A stretch of DNA of 6,827 bases from Planctomycetaceae bacterium (GTDB lineage Bacteria; Planctomycetota; Planctomycetia; Pirellulales; Pirellulaceae), in the NCBI GenBank assembly GCA_002702965.1, contig PADE01000024.1:1257-8083 (forward strand), in the 5' to 3' direction. The position numbers and the translations under genes were made by a program. The notes beneath the pieces were generated by a model. It worked only from the letters and a program-made list of their open reading frames with translations. It made no database searches and was not told the origin of the DNA. This document shows, piece by piece, positions 1 to 5,341 of the stretch (positions are counted from its first letter, which is position 1; every line of letters begins with the position of its first letter).

Positions 1-697
1 CCTCCGCCAGACCGAGCCTGCGGTGCGGGCCGAAGTTGTCCATGTCGGTCAACCGTACATAGCGCGAGCGCGTCCCAGGGGGAAACGTAAACAGCAGGTC
101 GGGTGTGCGCGCCTGGATGTGGCCCAGGTTGGGAAGCGTGACCGTGGCGTGGGTCACGTCGTAAACGACTGTCCCCAATTTTCCACCAGTCGTGGTGCGC
201 GTCGACGTTTGGATCGTCAGGTGTTTGACCCGGCGGCCAACTTCGGGGCCGTCGTTCCAATTCCAGACCAAAAGTGTGCCGAGGGTCGTTTCCGCCGGCA
301 GCTCGAATTCGACCCAAGCGTCCTGATGGTCGTTTTCCGCGGACAGCCACATGCCGCGGTGTTTGGGGTGCTCGGGGGGTTCGCTGCGGTAATACTCGTG
401 GGCCGGGTAGTACGCGCGCGTGGTGAGATCGGTCTGGGCAGCGCTCACGCACCGCGCGTGATGACCGTAAAACCCCATCAGACCGTAAGGGAGATTGCTG
501 CCGGTTGTCCGATCGTAATGGACGGCGCCCAACCGCAGTGTATCCACGTGGAAACTGGCATCCGGCTGATCGCCGCCGTCATTGGATGAGGCGCGGACTC
601 GCAGCGGGACAATCAGCTCGCCCGACCACGCATCGGCGCCCGCGAGCGACGCTCCCAAGATCAGCGCGGTGGCGACGGGAAGAAGGTGTGATCGCAT
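1..697 (-). CDS. Secreted protein with F5/8C (galactose-binding)-like domain, 3' end outside window
   Basis: The first 232 codons of a minus-strand gene are present and the frame is still open at base 1. The ATG at 697 is preceded by GAGGAA (710-705) with a 7-base spacer, which decides the start. Residues 1-23 form a signal peptide (MRSHLLP, then a hydrophobic stretch ending ADA before W24), so the product should be exported. Residues about 26-112 are a region rich in Tyr and His that I do not recognise (GFYGHH, RAYYPAHEYY). Residues about 113-232 look like a galactose-binding-like beta-sandwich of the F5/8 type C kind: RGMWLSAEND, then DAWVEFELP, LGTLLVWNWND, RVKHLTIQTS, and SRYVRLTDMDNFG near the end of the visible part. 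Such domains usually bind glycans and are often joined to a catalytic domain, which here would lie beyond the edge. The enzyme activity, if any, cannot be told. It follows the dipeptidase gene on the same strand after a 289-base gap, so it may have its own promoter. Confidence 0.85.
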   Translation of the reverse strand, partial: MRSHLLPVATALILGASLAGADAWSGELIVPLRVRASSNDGGDQPDASFHVDTLRLGAVHYDRTTGSNLPYGLMGFYGHHARCVSAAQTDLTTRAYYPAHEYYRSEPPEHPKHRGMWLSAENDHQDAWVEFELPAETTLGTLLVWNWNDGPEVGRRVKHLTIQTSTRTTTGGKLGTVVYDVTHATVTLPNLGHIQARTPDLLFTFPPGTRSRYVRLTDMDNFGPHRRLGLAE

Positions 698-986
698 CGG
701 GAAGTTCCTCGAGCATGACGCGCGGGTATTAGGGGGTCGGGGCTGCGGCGGGCGGGCGGCGATTCCCGCCGCGCTGCAATCGCAAACCGCGGCGACCCAT
801 TTGGGATTTGTCGGGAACCGAGTCTACACCGAATTGACAGACGACGAATTCTATTTTGTAGTCCCCGCCGAGCAGCTTGCGGTGCTGGTCGAAAGACTGG
901 CGACGATCGTCGACGCCAATCAGCGGTTCGTGCGTTTCCACACAGAGCGTGCATGAGGGTTCGGTTCGGGGCGCCGTGGGAGGCCA
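698..986. other. Intergenic region with unproven small ORFs and a GC-rich hairpin
   Basis: This gap separates the dipeptidase stop from the start of the F5/8C-like gene. It contains a perfect GC-rich inverted repeat, GCGGCG (756-761) and CGCCGC (767-772), with a 5-base loop and no following T run, so it is not a clear intrinsic terminator in either direction. Around 795-860 the DNA is clearly AT-richer than its surroundings. Two overlapping frames there look protein-like. On plus, a frame ends at the TGA at 954-956 and contains TDDEFYFVVPAEQLAVLVERL. On minus, a GTG-started frame runs 941-729. Neither has a Shine-Dalgarno site and they are antisense to each other, so at most one is real. A TAGAAT hexamer on minus (853-848) lacks a good -35 partner. 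No promoter for the gene at 697 can be called. Confidence 0.4.
705..710 (-). promoter_or_regulatory. Shine-Dalgarno site of the F5/8C-like gene
   Basis: GAGGAA reads 710 to 705 on the minus strand, 7 bases before the ATG at 697. It supports this start over the in-strand ATG at 717, which is in another frame. Confidence 0.6.
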
Positions 987-2045
987 TCAGGCCGCCCAGG
1001 CGCGCCGCAACAGGTCGATCCAGTTGCCGTGCATCAGAGCGGAGACGTCGGCCGTCGAATAGCCGCGCTGGAGCAACAGCTCGGGGATTTTCTGCAGGTC
1101 GGCGATTGTGTCTAGGTCGCAGGGAGACTGCTCGCGACCGTAGCCGCCGTCCAGATCGGTTCCGATCGCCGCGTGCGCGGTCGATCCGGTGAGCTGGCAG
1201 ATGTGGTCCATATGGTCGACCACGGTTGCCAGCTGAGTCCGTGAGTTATCGGGTTGACTTTTATCCCAGCCGGGCGAGAGCATCCAGGCGTCGAAGGCCA
1301 CGCCGATGACCCCCCGCCGCTCGGCGATGGCGTGGATTTGGTCGTCGGTGAACTGTCGATCGTGCGGGACCAGCGCCCGGCAGCAGTTGTGGGTGGCGAT
1401 CAGCGGCCCCTGATAGATGTCGAGCGTTTCCCAGAACGTTCCGTCTGCCATGTGGCTGGCATCCAGGATCAGACCGAGCTTCTCAATCTGTTCCAAGAGG
1501 GGCCGCGCAGCGGGCAGCAGGCCACCGGGCGCCTGCGTACCGTGCGCGTACGTGCTGACTCCGTAGTGAACCAGGCTGATGGTCCGCAATCCCTGTTCCC
1601 ACCATTGAGGTAACTGCTCGGGTGAGAGAACCGGATCGGCACCCTCCATGCTGAGCACGAACCCGATCGGCGCCTCCTGCGGCCGCTCGTTCCAGTCCCG
1701 TAAATGCGCGTCGAGTGATTCGATGTCGCCGACCTGGCGCAGCAATCCCTGTTGCTGTAGCGCCTGGTAGTACGCCACCTCCCCCTGCGCCTTGGCGTAG
1801 GCGATGTCCTGGGTGCGTACGCCCGGAAACTTGCCCTCTTGAGATTCCACGCGGCAATGCGTTGTGGCGAAACACAGACCGATGTTGCCGTCGCGCAGCG
1901 CCGGCAGGGAAACGGTGCCGGACCCCCGCCCTTTTCCGGTCATGTCGGCTTCGCCCTGGCGAATCGAGTGAACCGTTTGGCGGAGATCGCGGTTGAATTC
2001 GATGGCGTTGTACGCCAGGTCGAGATGGCTGTCGACAATAAGCAT
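987..2045 (-). CDS. Membrane dipeptidase family (peptidase M19) metallohydrolase
   Basis: A 352-residue protein of the renal dipeptidase family, whose members hydrolyse dipeptides with two zinc ions in a TIM barrel of the amidohydrolase type. The expected metal ligands are all visible: H7 and D9 in DSHLDLA, the bridging acid E134 in SMEGAD, H198 in LDASHMAD and H219 in IATHNCCRAL. R230 (PHDR) and the acid pair D297/D299 in IGTDLDGG, which carries the catalytic Asp, are also present. The C-terminal GNW..LLRRAW matches the family's closing GN-F-R motif. Length fits the family. There is no signal peptide: the barrel motif begins at residue 5, so the enzyme should be cytoplasmic. The ATG at 2045 has AAGGAA (2060-2055) upstream. 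It is the third gene of a probable operon, 51 bases after the GHL10-like gene. The substrate is unknown; a dipeptide, a D-amino-acid dipeptide or another amide linked to glycan turnover are all possible. Confidence 0.95.
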   Translation of the reverse strand: MLIVDSHLDLAYNAIEFNRDLRQTVHSIRQGEADMTGKGRGSGTVSLPALRDGNIGLCFATTHCRVESQEGKFPGVRTQDIAYAKAQGEVAYYQALQQQGLLRQVGDIESLDAHLRDWNERPQEAPIGFVLSMEGADPVLSPEQLPQWWEQGLRTISLVHYGVSTYAHGTQAPGGLLPAARPLLEQIEKLGLILDASHMADGTFWETLDIYQGPLIATHNCCRALVPHDRQFTDDQIHAIAERRGVIGVAFDAWMLSPGWDKSQPDNSRTQLATVVDHMDHICQLTGSTAHAAIGTDLDGGYGREQSPCDLDTIADLQKIPELLLQRGYSTADVSALMHGNWIDLLRRAWAA

Positions 2046-2054
2046 GGGATCGGC

Positions 2055-2060
2055 TTCCTT
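2055..2060 (-). promoter_or_regulatory. Shine-Dalgarno site of the M19 dipeptidase
   Basis: AAGGAA reads 2060 to 2055 on the minus strand, 9-10 bases before the ATG at 2045. It lies in the 51-base gap after the GHL10-like stop codon, so the gene has its own ribosome entry site within the transcription unit. Confidence 0.5.
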
Positions 2061-2096
2061 CGTTGCTGCGGTATTTCCTGTCGGCGCGACGGTCGG

Positions 2097-3749
2097 CTAG
2101 GGACGCGGTACCAGGACCTCGATTTCGTATAGCGTGACGTCTTCCCGGGCTTCCGCGGCGCTCTCAACGAGCCGCATACCGAGATGGTTGTCGCCGTAAA
2201 CTGCAGGGGGCGCGGTGAGGGGGAAACGCCCGACCACCACACCCGCGGGATCGGATGGCCACTGGAAGTCGATTTGGTCGGAGGCGATCGGTTGCTGGTT
2301 GATGGTAATCTCGATGCGATCTGCCCGCTGGATCCGTGTTCGAAACAACAGTTCGGGCGCGGGCCGCGGTGCTCGGGAGTTGACCCGGGCGGGAGGGGGG
2401 AGCGCAGCACAGAGCCGGAAACGAAAACGTCCCTGCTGTCCGGGCGGTGTGCGGGGCAACACGATTTTCTCGGGCCGGTAGGTGCGACTGGGGCCCGTAC
2501 CCTGAGGTCCCCACAGCGGATGGAACACAAAGTGACGCTCGGAATCGTTTAGCGCCAGTGGGTCGCGCAGCTGCTTGAGGGTTGCCAGCGCCTCCGGGTA
2601 ATGCTGCGGGTGGGTCACGCCCGATTCGCCGGGCGCTGCGAACCGCGGCCCCCAGTGCACGAAATAGTTCTGGGTCGACACCCCATCGGCCCCAGCCGCG
2701 TAGAAGTTACTCGCCGCTGCGCGGTACTGGGCCGGTGTCTGCCGCTCTCGGCGGCGGACGTATTGAAGCCGCGCCTCGACTTGCGGGTAAATGTAGCAGT
2801 CGCGACGGCGCGCCAGCCGAACGAATTCCTCATAACGGGCGTTGAATTCGGTGAAACCGATGTCGCCGGGTGCGACGTATTGCACGAGCCCTTGATCGAT
2901 CCAGGTGGGGAGATCCAATCCGAGGGCGCGGCAGGCGTTTAGATCTTGCAGGACGCGGACGCCGAGCAGCAGTGGTCGGTCCCGCTGCCGGCTGACCTCA
3001 TCGAGCATGCGGCGGACGCGGCGCACGAAACGGGTCATGATCGGATGGGAGGCGGCCGCCCGGTCCCGTGGAAAGCATTCGGGCATGCGGGTGAAGTTGA
3101 ATTCAATCCCGTCGATCTCAAATCGTTGGGCCAGGTCACGCATGATGGAGAACAGCCAATCGCGGACCCCGGGCTGCGAATAGTCGAGCGCGCAACCCGA
3201 CTGCAAACTGCGCGGGTCGGCGCCGCGCGAGGTCGGTTTGAACTCCTTGAGAACCCACGCCGGATGGTCTCGGCCCAGTCGTTCAAACAGGTCGGGGTGA
3301 TGGCCGTGACGGTCGTTCATGCGAAAACCGGCGATGAACTCCATTTGTTGCCGGTGGCACTCGTCGAGGTAGATCGCGATCGGCATTTGGCCAGCGTCCA
3401 TGATCGGGACCAGACGCTGGTGCTGAAAGCGGGAGTCGTAGGTGCAGTGCTCGGTGCGCCAGAAGGTGCTCCAGCCCTGGTGCCAGACTTCCTGGACGAG
3501 TGTGTCGATGCCTCCGACAAGGGCGTAGTTGCGGACGATTTGGCGGAGCTCATCGGGAATCGCCGGTTCGCTGAGATGGCACGTCGTATTGGACAGGTCG
3601 CTGTTGTAGATCACCCGCCGCGCGCCCCGTGGCTGCAGCGAACCCAGCGGGCTGCCAGCCGGGGGCGCCGGACGCTGTGCCGGCAGGCTGGCGCCGGACA
3701 GACACACCAGACACACAGCCACAGCGCAAATCGGCATACGAAAGGACAA
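2097..3749 (-). CDS. Secreted glycoside hydrolase family 10-like (GHL10-type) TIM-barrel protein
   Basis: A 550-residue exported protein. Residues 1-24 are a signal peptide (basic MSFR, hydrophobic core with three Cys, LPA before Q25); no lipobox is evident. A Pro/Gly-rich linker follows to about residue 44. The barrel-like part spans about 45-400: it opens with RVIYNSDLSNT, has IAIYLDECHRQQMEFIAGFRMND (123-145), ALDYSQPGVRDWLFSIMRDL (187-206) and FEIDGIEFNFTRMPECFP (210-227), and later GADGVSTQNYF (353-363). The DGIEFNF.R strand resembles the GHL10/DUF187-type putative glycosidases, with E216 a possible active-site acid (inference). Residues about 425-550 look like a C-terminal beta-sandwich (RADRIEITINQQPI, ending YEIEVLVPRP). 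The start is a TTG at 3749 with GGAG (3762-3759) 9 bases upstream; the in-frame ATG at 3737 is four codons later with no such site. It lies 35 bases after the upstream oxidoreductase gene. Substrate unknown; family membership is by motif, not by search. Confidence 0.85.
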   Translation of the reverse strand: MSFRMPICAVAVCLVCLSGASLPAQRPAPPAGSPLGSLQPRGARRVIYNSDLSNTTCHLSEPAIPDELRQIVRNYALVGGIDTLVQEVWHQGWSTFWRTEHCTYDSRFQHQRLVPIMDAGQMPIAIYLDECHRQQMEFIAGFRMNDRHGHHPDLFERLGRDHPAWVLKEFKPTSRGADPRSLQSGCALDYSQPGVRDWLFSIMRDLAQRFEIDGIEFNFTRMPECFPRDRAAASHPIMTRFVRRVRRMLDEVSRQRDRPLLLGVRVLQDLNACRALGLDLPTWIDQGLVQYVAPGDIGFTEFNARYEEFVRLARRRDCYIYPQVEARLQYVRRRERQTPAQYRAAASNFYAAGADGVSTQNYFVHWGPRFAAPGESGVTHPQHYPEALATLKQLRDPLALNDSERHFVFHPLWGPQGTGPSRTYRPEKIVLPRTPPGQQGRFRFRLCAALPPPARVNSRAPRPAPELLFRTRIQRADRIEITINQQPIASDQIDFQWPSDPAGVVVGRFPLTAPPAVYGDNHLGMRLVESAAEAREDVTLYEIEVLVPRP

Positions 3750-3758
3750 GTCGGTTCA

Positions 3759-3762
3759 CTCC
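3759..3762 (-). promoter_or_regulatory. Shine-Dalgarno site favouring a TTG start
   Basis: GGAG reads 3762 to 3759 on the minus strand, 9 bases before TTG at 3749-3747. The ATG at 3737-3735 has only GTCCTTTCGT before it, so the TTG is the better-supported start of the GHL10-like protein. Confidence 0.5.
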
Positions 3763-3784
3763 AAACAGGGTCGCATGTCGTCGA

Positions 3785-5068
3785 TCAGAGTTGGGGAAGT
3801 TGCCACGGGTCGCGGCGGGGCCGGTCGAGCCAGCGATTGTCGGACGGATCGCCGAAACGCCACGCCGTGGGGTCCCAGGTGAGTTGTTTGTGGTGCCAGT
3901 AAGCGAGATTGCCCAGATGAACCACGGTCACGGTCCGGGCACCCTTTTCGACGTCGGCGACTGGTCGGCCGCGGCTCTTGATACAGTCGAGCCAGTTGCG
4001 GTGGTGCCCTGGGGAAACCGGTAGATGGACGTCGTCCTTTCCCAGTGGTGTGCTCACGATCGAGGCGGGATCGCTTGTTAGCACGCCGCGGTCGACATGG
4101 AGCGTTCCGTTCTCGCCGGAAAAGACACATCCGCTGGGACCGCCGTGGACGATCTCGACCCCGTTGGCGTACAAGAATCGGACCCCCGTGGTCGCCCGCT
4201 CGTCGGCGGGAGGTGCGATTTTGACCGGCCCCGAGGTGTCCATGTCGAGCGCCCAGTGGGCGATGTCGTAGTGGTGCGCCCCCATGTCGGTGTGCCCGCC
4301 ACCGGAGTACTCGCGATAATTGCGCCAGGCGGGGAAGTGGTTGTGGACTCCGCGCGGGCTGAGGATCGAGTTGTAGGATCGCAGCGGGGCCTGACCAAGC
4401 CACAGGTCCCATTCCAGTCCCGCCTCGAGTGGTTCTTCGGGGAGATCGCAGGGGACACTTGGGCTCCCGACGCCGACCGTCACCCGGGTGATCTTTCCCA
4501 AGCGTCCGCTGCGGATGATCTCGACGGCCTGCCGGAACCGGCCGAACACGTTCGATCTCTGCTGGCTGCCAGTTTGCACGACCCGTTTGAATTTCCGCGC
4601 CGCTTCGACACAGCGTTGACTCTCGGCGATCGTGAGGGTCAGGGGTTTTTCACAGTAGACGTCTTTGCCGGCTTTGCAGGCTTCGATCAGGGGTGTGGCA
4701 TGCCAGTGATCGGGTGTCGCAATGCAGACCGCATCGACGTCTTCTCGGGCGAGCAGTTCGCGAAAGTCGACCAGGCTCTGGCAGCCCGCAAAGCTGCGTT
4801 TGGCGCTGGAATATTTGGCGTCGACCCGGCGTTGGGCGTGCGCGCGGCGCGACCGATCGACTTCGCAGACGGCCACAATCTGGACGTCTGGCTGGTTGAG
4901 GAGCTGCGGCAGATGGTAGTCGTTGGCCATCTTCCCGCAGCCGATGATGCCTACGGTGAGTCGCTCGGAGGGAGCCTTCCGGGTCGTGCCTCCCAGTGCG
5001 GAAGCCATCACGATGGTTGGCGCCGCGGCACTTGCCGCGCGGAGGAAGCGACGTCGCGTGATAGGCAT
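3785..5068 (-). CDS. Gfo/Idh/MocA family oxidoreductase with Tat signal
   Basis: A 427-residue NAD(P)-dependent oxidoreductase of the glucose-fructose oxidoreductase / inositol dehydrogenase family. Residues 1-26 are a twin-arginine leader (TRRRFLRAAS then an Ala-rich core), so the folded, cofactor-loaded enzyme is probably exported. The Rossmann motif is VGIIGCGKMA (39-48), an acidic residue ends the second strand (CEVD, 68-71), and ATPDHWH (117-123) precedes the hallmark CEKP (139-142) that carries the catalytic Lys141. The substrate-domain motif GGGHTDMGAHHYDIAHW (256-272) supplies D261, H265 and D268. The C-terminus (LTWDP..WRFGD....RWLDRPRRDPW) is the usual planctomycete type. The ATG at 5068 has GAGGAG (5080-5075) 6 bases upstream. 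It is the first gene of a probable three-gene unit and is divergent from a second family member. Substrate, presumably a sugar or sugar derivative, is unknown. Confidence 0.95.
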   Translation of the reverse strand: MPITRRRFLRAASAAAPTIVMASALGGTTRKAPSERLTVGIIGCGKMANDYHLPQLLNQPDVQIVAVCEVDRSRRAHAQRRVDAKYSSAKRSFAGCQSLVDFRELLAREDVDAVCIATPDHWHATPLIEACKAGKDVYCEKPLTLTIAESQRCVEAARKFKRVVQTGSQQRSNVFGRFRQAVEIIRSGRLGKITRVTVGVGSPSVPCDLPEEPLEAGLEWDLWLGQAPLRSYNSILSPRGVHNHFPAWRNYREYSGGGHTDMGAHHYDIAHWALDMDTSGPVKIAPPADERATTGVRFLYANGVEIVHGGPSGCVFSGENGTLHVDRGVLTSDPASIVSTPLGKDDVHLPVSPGHHRNWLDCIKSRGRPVADVEKGARTVTVVHLGNLAYWHHKQLTWDPTAWRFGDPSDNRWLDRPRRDPWQLPQL

Positions 5069-5081
5069 CGAGGACTCCTCG
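5069..5081 (-). promoter_or_regulatory. Shine-Dalgarno site inside a small perfect inverted repeat
   Basis: On the minus strand 5081-5069 reads CGAGGAGTCCTCG and ends directly against the ATG at 5068. It can fold as a 5-bp stem (CGAGG with CCTCG) around a 3-base loop AGT. The stem and loop contain GAGGAG, the ribosome binding site of the Gfo/Idh/MocA gene. Whether the hairpin forms in the mRNA or affects translation is not shown. Confidence 0.45.
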
Positions 5082-5147
5082 GGGACAGAGAGTGGGCCGG
5101 GCTCGTTCGCGCGGCGTCCCGCATTGCGGCGCAGTCACGGCCCACTG

Positions 5148-5176
5148 ATTGTCCATCAGCCGCCTTGGCAAGGCAA
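5148..5176 (-). promoter_or_regulatory. Candidate sigma70-type promoter for the minus-strand operon
   Basis: On the minus strand TTGCCT (5176-5171) and GACAAT (5153-5148) are separated by 17 bases, each matching consensus at four of six positions. Transcription would begin near 5141, giving a leader of about 70 bases before the ATG at 5068. The perfect repeat GCCTTG-G-CAAGGC overlaps the -35 and spacer. Planctomycete promoter consensus is poorly defined, so this is weak. Confidence 0.25.
5162..5174. repeat. Perfect inverted repeat, possible operator
   Basis: GCCTTG (5162-5167) and CAAGGC (5169-5174) are exact reverse complements around a single G. A 6-bp arm with a one-base centre is too tight for an RNA hairpin and better fits a DNA dyad for a dimeric regulator. 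It sits in the divergent region over the candidate minus-strand -35 and spacer. Confidence 0.4.
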
Positions 5177-5205
5177 GCAGTTGTCAGCGCGGTGTGCGGC
5201 CGCCC

Positions 5206-5215
5206 GTCGATCGAC
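5206..5215. repeat. Perfect 10-bp palindrome, possible operator
   Basis: GTCGATCGAC is a perfect palindrome near the middle of the divergent intergenic region. It could be a dimeric regulator site shared by both directions, or chance in GC-rich DNA. Confidence 0.3.
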
Positions 5216-5247
5216 AACGGATGGTCCCGTGCGGAACGGGCAGGGTG

Positions 5248-5253
5248 TATACT
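5248..5253 (+). promoter_or_regulatory. Candidate -10 hexamer for the plus-strand oxidoreductase
   Basis: TATACT matches the -10 consensus at five of six positions and stands out in GC-rich sequence. No good -35 lies 16-18 bases upstream; that place is taken by the inverted repeat CCCGT-N5-ACGGG (5226-5240), which would fit an activator-dependent promoter (inference). GTATAC (5247-5252) is itself palindromic, so it could also be read on the minus strand as TATACA. The leader to the ATG at 5342 would be about 80 bases. Confidence 0.35.
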
Positions 5254-5341
5254 GGGGCCTCTCCGGAGCGCTCTGCGGATCGTCCTGGTCGGACGCACTG
5301 GAGTCCGGGGGCCTGGCACCTTTTCGAGCGAGAACCCTACG

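Larger units (their letters stand above)
5069..5341. promoter_or_regulatory. Divergent intergenic regulatory region, dyad-rich
   Basis: This 273-base gap lies between two divergent oxidoreductase genes and must hold the promoters of both. Perfect inverted repeats seen by eye are: CTGAT-N5-ATCAG (5145-5159), GCCTTG-G-CAAGGC (5162-5174), GTCGATCGAC (5206-5215), CCCGT-N5-ACGGG (5226-5240), CTCCGGAG (5261-5268) and CGGAC-N8-GTCCG (5290-5307). The first two overlap the best minus-strand promoter candidate, and CCCGT-N5-ACGGG covers the -35 area of the plus-strand candidate. Such placement suits regulator binding, but no regulator gene is in the window. Confidence 0.5.

Noticed and set aside
23..589. 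Plus-strand open frame of 188 codons
   Set aside because: It is the antisense of the F5/8C-like gene, which has a signal peptide, a good ribosome site and domain-like sequence.
756..772. Inverted repeat GCGGCG-N5-CGCCGC as an intrinsic terminator of the operon
   Set aside because: No T run follows on the minus strand, and GC-rich inverted repeats are expected by chance here.
834..857. Perfect TTGACA on plus (834-839) followed by TATTTT (852-857)
   Set aside because: The spacer is only 12 bases and no plus-strand gene lies downstream in a useful position.
2946..3902. Plus-strand open frame of 318 codons
   Set aside because: It is antisense to the GHL10-like gene and the end of the oxidoreductase gene, shows no domain-like sequence and has no ribosome site.
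4097..5341. Long plus-strand open frame continuous with the oxidoreductase at 5342, which would give a 759-residue protein
   Set aside because: It is antisense to the clear Gfo/Idh/MocA gene at 5068-3785 and reads as low-complexity, family-less sequence. A Tat-type leader begins exactly at the ATG at 5342. The open frame is a by-product of high GC.
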